From NCBI GenBank assembly GCA_903886485.1, contig CAISMH010000017.1, positions 372,001 through 436,000 on the forward strand: 64,000 nucleotides of DNA. The letters run 5' to 3'. The translations under genes were made by a program, and so were the position numbers. The stretch is from an uncultured Burkholderiales bacterium. GTDB lineage: Bacteria; Pseudomonadota; Gammaproteobacteria; Burkholderiales; Burkholderiaceae_C. Positions 1 through 8,464 of this stretch are shown here, in pieces. Positions within the stretch are counted from its first letter, which is position 1, and each line of letters begins with the position of its first letter. The notes beneath the pieces are model-generated. The model was not told where the DNA came from. It did not search any database and was given only the letters and a program-made list of their open reading frames with translations.

Positions 1-1
1 G

Positions 2-1036
2 CTGGGCGATGTGAGCCTAGACATTCACTCGGGCGAATTGATTGCTTTGCTGGGCCCGTCGGGCTGCGGCAAGACCACCTTGCTGCGCATCATTGCGGGT
101 TTAGAGACTGCAGACAGCGGCACCATTTTGTTCAGTGGTGAAGACACCACGCACGTGCATGTGCGTGAGCGTCAAGTGGGCTTTGTGTTTCAACACTACG
201 CCTTGTTTCGCCACATGACCGTGTTTGAAAACGTGGCCTTTGGCCTGCGCGTCAAGCCACGCAGCGAGCGCCCCAGCGAAGCACAAATTCAAAAGAAAGT
301 GCACGACTTGTTGAGCCTCGTGCAACTCGATTGGTTGGCCGACCGCTACCCCTCACAACTCTCGGGCGGACAACGCCAACGTATTGCTTTGGCTCGCGCC
401 TTGGCGGTCGAGCCCAAAGTGCTGTTGCTCGACGAACCCTTTGGTGCCTTGGACGCCAAAGTGCGCAAAGAGTTGCGCCGCTGGTTGCGCCGCTTGCACG
501 ACGACTTGAACGTGACCACCATCTTTGTGACGCACGACCAAGAGGAAGCCCTCGAAGTGGCCGACCGCGTGGTGGTGATGAACAAAGGCAATGTCGAACA
601 AGTGGGCAGTCCACAAGAGGTGTGGGAACACCCAGCTAGCCCGTTTGTGTATGGCTTCTTGGGCGATGTGAACTTGTTCCACGGCCGCGCCCACGAAGGC
701 GAAATGCACATTGGGGTGGAAGACCAAACCGTGCGCGTGCCCAGCCCTGAGCACCATGCTGCGCAAGACGCCAAAGCCTTTGCCTATGTGCGTCCACATG
801 ATTTGGATGTGCGCCGCTACACGCACGGTGATGAAGGCATCGTGGCGCAATTGACGCGTGCCATTGTGGTGGGGCCGATTGCGCGCTTGGAGCTGGTGGC
901 AGCCGAGGGTGACAGCCCATCGGATGAGCAGATCATTGAAGCGCAAATCCCTGCTTCGCAGTTTTACGAGCAGGGATTTACAGAGGGTGAGACCTTGGTG
1001 CTCACACCGCGCAAAGCGCGGGTGTTCATGGCCTAA
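2..1036 (+). CDS. cysA: Sulfate/thiosulfate ABC transporter ATP-binding protein CysA (5' end missing)
   Basis: ATPase subunit that powers sulfate/thiosulfate import through CysTW. The frame is open to the left edge, so the first ~20 codons lie outside the window; the GTG at 11 is internal (the preceding in-frame codons read LGD). Walker A GPSGCGKT is at about nt 53-76, the Q-loop [12 protein letters not shown] follows, then the ABC signature [10 protein letters not shown] near nt 360 and Walker [12 protein letters not shown] near nt 424, with the switch His in FVTHDQEEA. The last ~110 residues form the TOBE-like regulatory domain found in CysA. The SulP transporter at 13977 is another anion transporter nearby. 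Identification of the family is secure; sulfate specificity is by family resemblance. Confidence 0.9.
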   Translation: MGDVSLDIHSGELIALLGPSGCGKTTLLRIIAGLETADSGTILFSGEDTTHVHVRERQVGFVFQHYALFRHMTVFENVAFGLRVKPRSERPSEAQIQKKVHDLLSLVQLDWLADRYPSQLSGGQRQRIALARALAVEPKVLLLDEPFGALDAKVRKELRRWLRRLHDDLNVTTIFVTHDQEEALEVADRVVVMNKGNVEQVGSPQEVWEHPASPFVYGFLGDVNLFHGRAHEGEMHIGVEDQTVRVPSPEHHAAQDAKAFAYVRPHDLDVRRYTHGDEGIVAQLTRAIVVGPIARLELVAAEGDSPSDEQIIEAQIPASQFYEQGFTEGETLVLTPRKARVFMA

Positions 1037-1047
1037 ACACGCGTTGT

Positions 1048-1950
1048 TTAGACGCGTTGTTTGAACCAAGCCAAGGCGCGGTTCCATCCATCAATGGCGG
1101 GGCCTGCGCGGTAGCTGGCGCGATAGTCGGCGTGAAACGCGTGCGGCGCATCGGGGTACAACACAAACTCGGAGGCCTTGGCTGCGGCGTTGCCTTGGTT
1201 GGCCGCTTGCGTCAGAGCTTCTTTCATGCGGTTGATCGATGTCACGGGAATGCCCGTGTCCGCGCCGCCATACAAACCCAGCACGGGGGCTTTCAAGGCG
1301 CCTACCAAGTCGATGGGGTGCTTGGGCGTGATGGCGTTGGTGTCACCTTCCATGCGGCCATACCAGGCGACGCCCGCTTTGATTTTGGGATTGTGTTGCG
1401 CATACAGCCACGTGATGCGACCGCCCCAGCAAAAGCCGGTGATGGCCGCACGTTGGGGATTGCCGCCGTTGTGGCTGGCCCATTGCAAGGTGGCATCCAA
1501 GTCGGCCATGACTTGCGCATCTGGGACTTTGGCGATCAGCTCGCTCATGAGTTTGGACAGTTCTTTGTAAGCGCTGGCGTCGCCTTGGCGAATGAACAAT
1601 TCGGGCGCAATCGCCAGATAGCCCTCTCTGGCCAAACGACGCGTCACATCGGCAATGTATTCATGCACACCAAAAATTTCAGAAATCACCAAGACCACGG
1701 GCAAATTGGTTTTACCGGCAGGTGCCGATCGGTAGGCCGGCATCTTGAAGCCGTTCACCTCAATCTCCACACGTCCGGATGTCAAACCTTCAGCCGATGT
1801 TTGAATCGCCGTCTGAGCCATCAGTGGCATGGCCGCCGCTGCATACCCGAGCCCCAGCGCGGTTTGCAGCGCCAAGCGACGCGTGGGCGTGTGCGAGGCT
1901 TCGGTGCTGTTGAGCAGGGCGTGGGTGTCTGTGATGAGGTCGTGGTTCAT
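1048..1950 (-). CDS. Dienelactone hydrolase family protein, exported
   Basis: Alpha/beta hydrolase of the dienelactone hydrolase family, 300 residues. An N-terminal twin-arginine-like segment (TPTRRLALQT, residues 21-30) followed by an Ala-rich hydrophobic stretch suggests Tat export. The nucleophile motif GFCWGG (residues 172-177, Cys174) and a late His (PHAFHADYR) give the Cys-Asp-His triad of this family. The start at 1950 is chosen because it overlaps the upstream YeeE stop by 4 bp (ATGA) and precedes the signal sequence; longer forms run through the YeeE gene. It is translationally coupled to the sulfur cluster, but whether it acts in sulfur metabolism cannot be told. Substrate unknown. 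Confidence 0.85.
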   Translation of the reverse strand: MNHDLITDTHALLNSTEASHTPTRRLALQTALGLGYAAAAMPLMAQTAIQTSAEGLTSGRVEIEVNGFKMPAYRSAPAGKTNLPVVLVISEIFGVHEYIADVTRRLAREGYLAIAPELFIRQGDASAYKELSKLMSELIAKVPDAQVMADLDATLQWASHNGGNPQRAAITGFCWGGRITWLYAQHNPKIKAGVAWYGRMEGDTNAITPKHPIDLVGALKAPVLGLYGGADTGIPVTSINRMKEALTQAANQGNAAAKASEFVLYPDAPHAFHADYRASYRAGPAIDGWNRALAWFKQRV

Positions 1951-2366
1951 GGGGTCTTTCTGCGTTGAATCAATTCGTAGGCAATCATCCCAAAAATCAT
2001 AGACAGCACAAACACAAGGGCTTTGTCTTGACCTGCGGCCATGCTGACCAAGGCTGGGCCTGGACAAAAGCCAGCCAAGCCCCAGCCCATGCCAAACATC
2101 ACATTGCCCCAAATCAAATGTTTGTCAATTTCAGTCGACTGGGGCAAGTGCAAGGCGCCGCCCAAAAAATTTGTCGTGCGTTTTTTGACGACGGCAAACG
2201 CAAAGAAGCCCACAAGGATTGCACCCCCCATCACGAAAGCCAATGAGGGGTCCCATTGACCCCATAAGTCTAAGAAACCCACGACCTTGCTGGGGTCCGT
2301 CATGCCCGAGAGCATCAGACCTAAGCCAAACAACAAACCCACGACAAATTCACTGATGCGTTGCAT
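1947..2366 (-). CDS. YeeE/YedE family sulfur-compound channel, half 2
   Basis: Membrane protein of 139 residues, member of the YeeE/YedE (DUF6691-like) family whose characterised members conduct thiosulfate or related sulfur compounds. About four hydrophobic segments are visible; the conserved GLAGFCPGPAL motif carries the family's functional Cys. It lies 10 bp downstream of a second, complementary half (2377-2814), the usual two-gene arrangement in BigR operons. The start at 2366 (MQRISEF) fits the family N-terminus; the longer open frame upstream overlaps the partner gene. Confidence 0.85.
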   Translation of the reverse strand: MQRISEFVVGLLFGLGLMLSGMTDPSKVVGFLDLWGQWDPSLAFVMGGAILVGFFAFAVVKKRTTNFLGGALHLPQSTEIDKHLIWGNVMFGMGWGLAGFCPGPALVSMAAGQDKALVFVLSMIFGMIAYELIQRRKTP

Positions 2367-2376
2367 GTGTGACGCC

Positions 2377-2814
2377 TTAGAGGATGTGCTTGAGCACAAA
2401 AACTGTGACAAAACCTGCCGCCATGAACAAACCCGTGGCTGCCATAGAACGGGGCGACAGACGTGACAAACCGCACACTCCGTGACCGCTGGTGCACCCC
2501 GATCCATATCGTGTGCCTAGGCCCACCAACAGACCTGCGACCACCACTGTCGTCATGCTGGCGTCGATACGCGGCGCATGCAATAACTCGGCTGGCACAA
2601 CGGCCTTCATCACCAAGGGCGACACGCACAAGCCCAATAAGAAGGTCAGACGCCAAGAGGCATCCCCCGTTTGGGCTGGCAATAAGCCACCCAAGATGCC
2701 GCTAATTCCCAAGATGCGGCCATTCAACAAAATGAAGAGCGCAGAGGCCACGCCCAACAATACGCCGCCACTCAAAGAAGCCCAAGGGGTGAAATGTGTC
2801 CAGTCCAAGTTCAT
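2377..2814 (-). CDS. YeeE/YedE family sulfur-compound channel, half 1
   Basis: Membrane protein of 145 residues with four or so hydrophobic segments and the family motif GSGCTSGHGVCGLSR, whose Cys residues are conserved in YeeE/YedE proteins. It is followed by its partner after 10 bp and preceded by the ArsR regulator after 10 bp, so the minus-strand genes form one transcript: regulator, channel half 1, channel half 2, dienelactone hydrolase. The likely role is movement of thiosulfate or a related sulfane-sulfur compound across the inner membrane. Substrate is inferred from the family and the neighbouring persulfide dioxygenase. Confidence 0.87.
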   Translation of the reverse strand: MNLDWTHFTPWASLSGGVLLGVASALFILLNGRILGISGILGGLLPAQTGDASWRLTFLLGLCVSPLVMKAVVPAELLHAPRIDASMTTVVVAGLLVGLGTRYGSGCTSGHGVCGLSRLSPRSMAATGLFMAAGFVTVFVLKHIL

Positions 2815-2824
2815 GCTTGACGCC

Positions 2825-3136
2825 TCAGTTGTTGCAATACGTTTTGTACAAAACCTGCATCACCGCCAAGGCTTCGGGGCTGCTGATTTGGTAATAAATG
2901 TTTTTACCTTCACGCCGTGTGGTGACCAATTCTTCATTGCGCAACACCGTGAGTTGTTGCGACAGCGTGGGTTGCACGATGCCTAGTCGTTCCTCAAGCT
3001 CACTCACGCACTGCTCGCCCTGTGCCAATTCACACAGCAGCATGAGACGGTCGGCGTTGGACAGCACCTTCATCAAGCGACACGCTTGATCGGCAGCTTT
3101 GTGCATGTCTGCGAGGTCAATATTTTTGGACTTCAT
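2825..3136 (-). CDS. ArsR-family persulfide-sensing repressor (BigR/SqrR-like)
   Basis: Winged-helix repressor of 103 residues. The central helix-turn-helix is VSELEERLGIVQPTLSQQL followed by the wing TTRREGKNIYYQ. Cys43 (EQCVSEL) and Cys101 (KTYCNN) match in position the redox pair that forms a polysulfide bridge in BigR and SqrR, so it probably senses reactive sulfur and derepresses the operon. It heads the minus-strand operon and is divergent from the persulfide dioxygenase gene, with an AT-rich region between that is the natural operator. Cys19 and Cys35 are extra. Confidence 0.87.
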   Translation of the reverse strand: MKSKNIDLADMHKAADQACRLMKVLSNADRLMLLCELAQGEQCVSELEERLGIVQPTLSQQLTVLRNEELVTTRREGKNIYYQISSPEALAVMQVLYKTYCNN

Positions 3137-3210
3137 GGTTCAGGTTTGAGCACAGTGTTGATTTGTATAGTATATTAAAAAATAGATTGTTATTTGATAG
3201 ATTGAAAAAA
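3137..3210. promoter_or_regulatory. Divergent promoter/operator region of the sulfide cluster
   Basis: A 74-bp AT-rich gap between the divergent regulator and dioxygenase genes. The octamer ATAGATTG occurs twice, at 3182-3189 and 3197-3204, and TATAGTATATTAAA lies just upstream (3166-3179). BigR-type repressors bind AT-rich sites in this position, so this is the best candidate operator; the exact site is not proven by sequence alone. Confidence 0.5.
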
Positions 3211-4092
3211 ATGATGCAAGTAATCCCTCATCCTTTGGTGCACGGCATCTTTGATCCCGCCACATGGACGGTGACGTATGTGGTGTATGAGCGCGTCGGT
3301 GGTGCATGCGCCATCATTGATTCGGTGCTCGACTATGACCCCAAGGCGGGGCGAACCAGTCACACCTCCGCCGATCAAGTGGTGTCCTTTGTGCAAGCGA
3401 ACAATTTGCACGTGAGGTGGATTTTGGAAACCCATGCACATGCTGATCACTTGACGGCAGCGTCCTATTTGAAGGAAAAACTAGGCGGCCAAATTGGCAT
3501 TGGCGCTCACATCACCACGGTGCAACAGGTATTTCAAAAAGTCTTCAACTTAGAGCCAGAGTTCAAAACCGATGGCTCGCAGTTCGATGTGCTGCTGCAA
3601 GAAGGGCAGACTGTCCAGCTGGACACGATCGCAGGAGAGATTTTGGATGTGCCAGGCCACACGCCCGCCTGTGTCGCCTACAAGTTTGGCAATGCGGTGT
3701 TTGTGGGTGACACCTTGTTCATGCCTGATGTCGGGACGGCGCGGTGCGACTTCCCCGGTGGTGATGCCAAAACGCTCTACACCTCTGTGCAGAAGTTGTT
3801 GAGTTTGCCCAGTGACACGCGTTTGTTCATGTGTCATGACTACCCGCCCACTGACCGACCTGTAGCCTATGTGTCCACCATTGCCGAGCAACGCGCGCAC
3901 AATATCCACGTGCATGACGGTGTGCGTGAAGCCGAGTTCGTCGCCATGCGTACACAGCGAGACGCTTCCTTAGAAATGCCTGTGCTCATCTTGCCCGCCG
4001 TGCAGGTGAACATCCGAGCCGGTGAGTTTGCGCCTGCGGAAGCCAATGGCACCCATTATTTAAAAATTCCTCTGAATGTCTTAGCTTTATGA
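3211..4092 (+). CDS. Persulfide dioxygenase, ETHE1/Blh-like metallo-beta-lactamase-fold protein
   Basis: MBL-fold enzyme of about 293 residues that, in its characterised relatives, oxidises glutathione persulfide to sulfite. The metal motif THAHADH is at residues 74-80, the second His is in LDVPGHTPACVAY, the Asp in VFVGDTLFMPDVGTARCD and the last His in LFMCHDYPP; the GTARCDFPGG segment is typical of the ETHE1/Blh branch. The start at 3211 (MMQVIPHP) is preferred over an upstream ATG at 3163, which lies in the operator region. The stop overlaps the next gene by 4 bp (ATGA). Confidence 0.9.
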   Translation: MMQVIPHPLVHGIFDPATWTVTYVVYERVGGACAIIDSVLDYDPKAGRTSHTSADQVVSFVQANNLHVRWILETHAHADHLTAASYLKEKLGGQIGIGAHITTVQQVFQKVFNLEPEFKTDGSQFDVLLQEGQTVQLDTIAGEILDVPGHTPACVAYKFGNAVFVGDTLFMPDVGTARCDFPGGDAKTLYTSVQKLLSLPSDTRLFMCHDYPPTDRPVAYVSTIAEQRAHNIHVHDGVREAEFVAMRTQRDASLEMPVLILPAVQVNIRAGEFAPAEANGTHYLKIPLNVLAL

Positions 4093-5255
4093 ACCGCCAT
4101 CTTGTCTTGCTTTCCATCGCACAGGGCTTGTTCCTGACCAATAACGTGACCTTCATTGCCATCAATGGCTTGGTCGGCTTGAGCCTGGCACCGCAGAGTT
4201 GGATGGCGACGCTGCCTGTGATGGGCTATGTGGTGGGTGGCGCCTTGAGCACGGGCTTGGTCGCCAAGTCGCAGCAGCGCTTTGGACGCAAGGGTTCATT
4301 TCAATTGGGCTTATGGGTCGCTTTGTTGTCCGCTGCGATGGGTGCGTGGGCCGTGTTGACCCAATCGTTTGTGTTGCTGATCTCCGCCACCGTGGTGGCC
4401 GGTTACTACAGCGCCAACGGCCAGTTGTATCGGTTTGCAGCGGCTGAGTTGTGTCCGCCTGACTACCGCGAGAAGGCGGTGTCCTTGGTGATGGCCGGTG
4501 GCTTGATTGGGGCGATCATTGGCCCTAACTTAGCCATTCAAACCAAAGACTTGCTGGGCATGCCATTCGCTGGGGCCTATGTGGCCTTGATGGTGGTGGC
4601 GTTGCTGTCGATGACCTTGATGAGCTTCATCCAATTCCCGCCTGCGCCTGCTGCCAAAGTCGGTGATACCGGCGGTCGCCCCATGGGGCAGATCATGCGT
4701 CAACCCGTCTTCATCGTGGCTGCTATGGCGGCGGCTTTGGGCTATGGCGTGATGAACCTTTTGATGGCGGCCACGCCGTTGGCGATGCAAGTGTGTGGCT
4801 TTCAATTTAAGGACACCGCTTGGGTGTTGGAGTGGCATGTGATCGGCATGTTTGCCCCGGGTTTTGTGACGGGCCATCTGATCAAACGCTTTGGGGTTTT
4901 GCCCATCATGGGTGCGGGCGTGGTGCTCAATCTCGCGTGCATTGCGATCGCGCTGTCAGGTGTGGACTTGCATCAGTTCTTATTGGCTTTGTTCATGTTG
5001 GGTGTGGGCTGGAATTTCTTATTCACGGGCAGCACCACCTTGTCGATGCAGGCGTACACATCGGAAGAAAAAAATCGCGCACAAGCCACCATCAACTTTT
5101 GTGTGTTTGCCACGATGGCCTTCACCTCGTTTGCGTCCGGCGCCTTGGTCACGACACAAGGCTGGACTTGGCTCAACTGGGGTTCGTTGGTGCCTGTGTT
5201 GATCACAGGGGCGGGGCTGCTGTGGCTGGCACGAAAAAAAGCCTCAGCCGCGTGA
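4089..5255 (+). CDS. MFS transporter, cotranscribed with persulfide dioxygenase
   Basis: Major facilitator protein of 388 residues with about 12 hydrophobic segments; the loop QQRFGRKGSFQLG after the second segment is the MFS cytoplasmic motif. Its start overlaps the dioxygenase stop, implying coupled translation. In many BigR operons this slot holds a TauE/SafE-type sulfite exporter; here an MFS protein takes it, so export of sulfite or another product of persulfide oxidation is a reasonable inference. Substrate not known. Confidence 0.85.
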   Translation: MNRHLVLLSIAQGLFLTNNVTFIAINGLVGLSLAPQSWMATLPVMGYVVGGALSTGLVAKSQQRFGRKGSFQLGLWVALLSAAMGAWAVLTQSFVLLISATVVAGYYSANGQLYRFAAAELCPPDYREKAVSLVMAGGLIGAIIGPNLAIQTKDLLGMPFAGAYVALMVVALLSMTLMSFIQFPPAPAAKVGDTGGRPMGQIMRQPVFIVAAMAAALGYGVMNLLMAATPLAMQVCGFQFKDTAWVLEWHVIGMFAPGFVTGHLIKRFGVLPIMGAGVVLNLACIAIALSGVDLHQFLLALFMLGVGWNFLFTGSTTLSMQAYTSEEKNRAQATINFCVFATMAFTSFASGALVTTQGWTWLNWGSLVPVLITGAGLLWLARKKASAA

Positions 5256-5267
5256 GCGTGCTGAGGC
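5241..5267 (-). terminator. Intrinsic terminator for the DUF2892 gene
   Basis: Perfect 8-bp stem GCCTCAGC (5241-5248) with GCTGAGGC (5260-5267), loop of 11 nt. The run of seven A at 5234-5240 gives a U-tract on the minus-strand transcript, so it ends the small gene at 5288-5500. The left arm lies inside the last codons of the MFS gene. Confidence 0.7.
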
Positions 5268-5287
5268 TGTCGTGAAGCACGCGCCAG

Positions 5288-5500
5288 TCAGTGGGCGGCT
5301 TCTTCTTCGGCCGGCTTGAGTGGGCAGGTGTTGATGCCGAACAAAGTGTAGGCACCACAAAAGCGAAACACCCCTGTGGCCAAGACGACCACGCCCAAAT
5401 AACCCCAAACACCGACCACCCCCGTGGCAGCCAATGCGATGAGTGCCAAGCCTGCGACGATGCGCACAATGCGGTCCATACCGCCAACATTTGCTTTCAT
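5288..5500 (-). CDS. DUF2892 (YgaP-like membrane) family protein
   Basis: Small membrane protein of 70 residues with two hydrophobic segments (about residues 9-28 and 33-54) and the DUF2892 signature GVFRFCGAYTLFGINTCPL, seen at the C-terminus of the rhodanese YgaP and as stand-alone proteins in sulfur-stress clusters. A good ribosome site (AGGAGA) precedes the ATG. Its place at the edge of the sulfide cluster supports a role connected with sulfane-sulfur handling, but no activity can be assigned. Confidence 0.85.
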   Translation of the reverse strand: MKANVGGMDRIVRIVAGLALIALAATGVVGVWGYLGVVVLATGVFRFCGAYTLFGINTCPLKPAEEEAAH

Positions 5501-5580
5501 AACGTTCTCCTAGTGAGTCTGCATTAGACACCTCACGTAGAAAGATGTCATTGAGGCATGTCAATGGCTCAGACTCAGAT

Positions 5581-6423
5581 TCAGAATCTGTAGAGTTGAT
5601 GTGGGTTGTCCACCAGCACTTGTTGCTGGATTTGTGGCGTGCCTAGCCAAGCATCACGTTCATGCCGCAAGTCCTCGGACGCGATCACGCGGTAGCTGCT
5701 CACCTCATGCGGGCCGCGTCCTGGTTCTCGGTTGGTGTGTGGCCAGTCACTGGCCCACAACAAGCGATCAGGGCGTACCGCGATCAAGCGTTGACACAGA
5801 GCTTGGAGCGCTTGCGGGTCTTGGATGGACACGCGGTAGCTGGCCGATAGCTTGATGTAAATCTGACCTTGCGCTAACAGCTCAAGCAACGTAGTGGATT
5901 CGGCCGAGGTGCATGACGCGTCCGCCCACAACGCAAAGTGGTCCAGCACCACCGGCACGGGCAGCTGTGCAATGTGCGATGCACACGCTGCCACCACCGC
6001 CAGTGGCGCGTAGATCTGAATGTGCCAGCCGATGTCCGCCAAACGTGGTGCCCATGTGTGCAAGGCCGCACGCAGGGCTGAGGTGTTGTGTTGGCCTGAA
6101 CTTTCTAAGTTCAAACGAATGCCACGCACGCCTTGGGCATCGAGCGTGTGAAGTTGTGATGTGGCGGTGTGCGTATCCAGCACCGCCACCCCGCGCGCAT
6201 GTCCTGCCATGCTGCGCAAGGCATCCAGCATGCATTGGTTGTCGTTGCCATACACGCTGGGCTGGATGATGACGGCTCGCGTGAGACCTTGGCGCTTCAA
6301 ATGCGCTTGTAAATCTTGCACAGAGGCGGGCCCCGGGGTGTACTGCCGCTCGGCCACCATGGGGTAAATGTGACGCTCACCCATGACGTGGACATGGGCG
6401 TCACATCCAGCCATCCAGCTCAT
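5581..6423 (-). CDS. Amidohydrolase-family lactonase, LigI-like (copy 1)
   Basis: TIM-barrel hydrolase of 280 residues related to 2-pyrone-4,6-dicarboxylate lactonase. Typical features are the start motif GCDAHVHVMG, the middle motif VVLDHFALWAD and the late WASDWPHTN, followed by VLVDNPHQLYRF at the C-terminus. It is the last gene of the catabolic operon; its ATG overlaps the stop of the upstream dehydrogenase by 4 bp, which fixes the start at 6423. A second homologue begins the same operon (12996-13892). The substrate may be a lactone of an aromatic dicarboxylate but is not known. Confidence 0.83.
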   Translation of the reverse strand: MSWMAGCDAHVHVMGERHIYPMVAERQYTPGPASVQDLQAHLKRQGLTRAVIIQPSVYGNDNQCMLDALRSMAGHARGVAVLDTHTATSQLHTLDAQGVRGIRLNLESSGQHNTSALRAALHTWAPRLADIGWHIQIYAPLAVVAACASHIAQLPVPVVLDHFALWADASCTSAESTTLLELLAQGQIYIKLSASYRVSIQDPQALQALCQRLIAVRPDRLLWASDWPHTNREPGRGPHEVSSYRVIASEDLRHERDAWLGTPQIQQQVLVDNPHQLYRF

Positions 6424-7481
6424 GGCTGTTGCAGGCGCTTGACCACGGCTTGGCCTGTGGCACGCGTGCCCAGTGCACCGCCGATGTCGCGTGTGGATTC
6501 GCCAGCTGCGATGCAAGCCGTGATGGCGTCTTCTATCGCGCGGGAGGCTTGAAGGTATGCCGCATCGCCGCTGCGTTGGGCATGCCAGCCCAAAAGCATG
6601 GCGGCCGAGGTGATGAGCGAAAAGGGGTTGGCAATGTCTTGCCCTGCAATGTCGGGGGCAGACCCATGCGCGGCTTGTCCCATGGCGTTGTGCAAACCGG
6701 CGTTCAATGAACCACCGAGGCCCAAGCTGCCGGAGAGTTCTGCCGTGAGGTCAGACAAGATGTCGCCAAACATATTGGTTGTGACGATGACGTCAAAGCG
6801 CTGGGGCGCGCGCACGACGTGCGCCATCATGGCGTCCACGATGAAATCGTCCACTGTCACTTCTGGAAATTCAGCGGCCACGCGGTGACAGGCATCTAAA
6901 AAAATACCATCGGTGATCTTGAGCACATTGTGTTTGTGCACCAAGCTCAGATGCTTGCGGCGTTGCATGGCCAGTTGAAATGCGCTGCGTGCAATGCGTT
7001 CACAACAATCCCGAGTGATGCGACGTAAAGAAATCGCCACATCTGGGGTGACCAAAATTTCGCTGTTACCGGACTCCACATTGCGGTCTGCGTAAAAACC
7101 TTCGGTGTTTTCGCGCACCACCACCAAGTCAAAGGCAGAGGTGATGGTTTTGACGCCGGGGTAGGTGCGAGAAGGGCGTATGTTGGCAAACAGGTCTAAG
7201 CTTTTCCGGAAAAACTTCGAGGGATTGATCTCGCCTTTGGCCTCATCTTTGAAGTCATAGGTGGCCATCGGGCCAAGCATGAGACCGTCGGCACTTTGGA
7301 CTTTGGCGAGCAGTTCGGGGGTGACGGTTGCACCGTGTTTTTTCAAACTTTTATGGCCTGCGATGTCATGGATCAACGTCAAGTCCAAACCAAACCGTGT
7401 GGCGGCCGCTTGCAACACCGCCACGGTGACCGCCATGGTTTCGGGGCCAATCCCATCACCGGGTAAGACAACAATTTTCAT
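6420..7481 (-). CDS. Isocitrate/isopropylmalate-type dehydrogenase (possibly tartrate dehydrogenase-like)
   Basis: NAD(P)-dependent beta-decarboxylating dehydrogenase of 353 residues. LPGDGIGPE at the N-terminus, the substrate-loop region ANIRPSRTYPGV, VVVRENTEGFYADR, the metal-binding acidic motif TNMFGDILSDLTAEL and the adenine-side HGSAPDIAGQDIANP are all present. It is too far from leucine genes to be a clear LeuB, and the operon context suggests oxidation of a 2-hydroxy-dicarboxylate in the same catabolic route. The operon may therefore use it to bring a ring-cleavage product into central metabolism; the substrate is inferred. Confidence 0.85.
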   Translation of the reverse strand: MKIVVLPGDGIGPETMAVTVAVLQAAATRFGLDLTLIHDIAGHKSLKKHGATVTPELLAKVQSADGLMLGPMATYDFKDEAKGEINPSKFFRKSLDLFANIRPSRTYPGVKTITSAFDLVVVRENTEGFYADRNVESGNSEILVTPDVAISLRRITRDCCERIARSAFQLAMQRRKHLSLVHKHNVLKITDGIFLDACHRVAAEFPEVTVDDFIVDAMMAHVVRAPQRFDVIVTTNMFGDILSDLTAELSGSLGLGGSLNAGLHNAMGQAAHGSAPDIAGQDIANPFSLITSAAMLLGWHAQRSGDAAYLQASRAIEDAITACIAAGESTRDIGGALGTRATGQAVVKRLQQP

Positions 7482-7482
7482 T

Positions 7483-8451
7483 TCACTGATCCACTTTCAC
7501 GTTGGCTTCTTTGATGAGCTTTTCAAATTTCACGGACTCCGCTTTCACATAGTCTGCAAATTCAGCGGGTGTATTTTTGGGGACGGCCACATTGTCGGCC
7601 TCGAGTCGGGCACGAAGTTCAGCCTGTGCCAGCAAGCCATTGACCTCGCGGTTCAAGCTCTCGATCACGGCAGTTGGGGTGCCCGCGGGTGCAAACAAGC
7701 CACCCCACAAGGTGTAGCTGAAGCCGGGTAAGCCGGCTTCAGCAATGGTGGGCACGTTTGGCAACGCGCTCATGCGCTGTGGTGTGGTCACTCCCAAAGC
7801 TTTGAGTTTGCCCCCTTTGATTTGTGGCATGGCCGCAGAGGCACTGCTGAAGAAGGCTTGCAAGCGGCCTGCCATCAAATCAGACAGCAAAGGGCCCACG
7901 CCTTTGTAGGGCACATGCACCATGTTGAGCTTGGCACCCAGCCCCAAAGCCACCGCAGACAAATGACCGGGTGTGCCGGCGCCCACCGAGCCATAACTGA
8001 ACTCGCCCGGCTTGGCCCGCGCCATTTGGATGAATTCACTCACCGTGTTGTAGGGCGCATTGGCAGGGGCCAACATCAACAAGGGCGCATTGCCGATCAG
8101 CACCACGGGGATCAGTTCTTTCATGGGGTCATAGCCCATGTCTTTGATCAGCAAACGGTTGACCGTGATCTCGCCGGTCTGCCCCAGCAACAAGGTGTAG
8201 CCATCGTTTTTAGATTTCGCCGCAACCCGTGTGCCGACCGTGCCCGAGACGCCCGGCTTGTTGTCGACCAGCACGGGTTGCTTGTAGACGGTAGACAGTT
8301 TTTCGCTCACCAAGCGCGCAAATACATCGCCTTGGCCGCCAGGTGCGTAGGCCACGATGATGGAAATGGGTTTCGTGGGGTAGTCCGTGTCAGCTGCAAA
8401 CACAGCAGAAAGGCTCAGCAAAAGCGAGAGCAGCGTGGCAATTTTTTTCAT
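7483..8451 (-). CDS. Bug-family tripartite tricarboxylate transporter substrate-binding protein (1)
   Basis: Periplasmic solute-binding protein of 322 residues with a cleavable signal peptide (MKKIATLLSLLLSLSAVFA). Hallmarks of the Bug/TctC family are YPTKPISIIVAYAPGGQGD near the mature N-terminus, VDNKPGVSGTVGT, and the LNMVHVPYKGVGP loop. Family members bind carboxylates such as citrate, nicotinate or aromatic acids. No TctA/TctB membrane subunits are encoded in the window, as is common for Bug proteins in Burkholderiales. The start at 8451 is the ATG before the signal peptide. Confidence 0.9.
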   Translation of the reverse strand: MKKIATLLSLLLSLSAVFAADTDYPTKPISIIVAYAPGGQGDVFARLVSEKLSTVYKQPVLVDNKPGVSGTVGTRVAAKSKNDGYTLLLGQTGEITVNRLLIKDMGYDPMKELIPVVLIGNAPLLMLAPANAPYNTVSEFIQMARAKPGEFSYGSVGAGTPGHLSAVALGLGAKLNMVHVPYKGVGPLLSDLMAGRLQAFFSSASAAMPQIKGGKLKALGVTTPQRMSALPNVPTIAEAGLPGFSYTLWGGLFAPAGTPTAVIESLNREVNGLLAQAELRARLEADNVAVPKNTPAEFADYVKAESVKFEKLIKEANVKVDQ

Positions 8452-8464
8452 GCGTATGTCCTGT

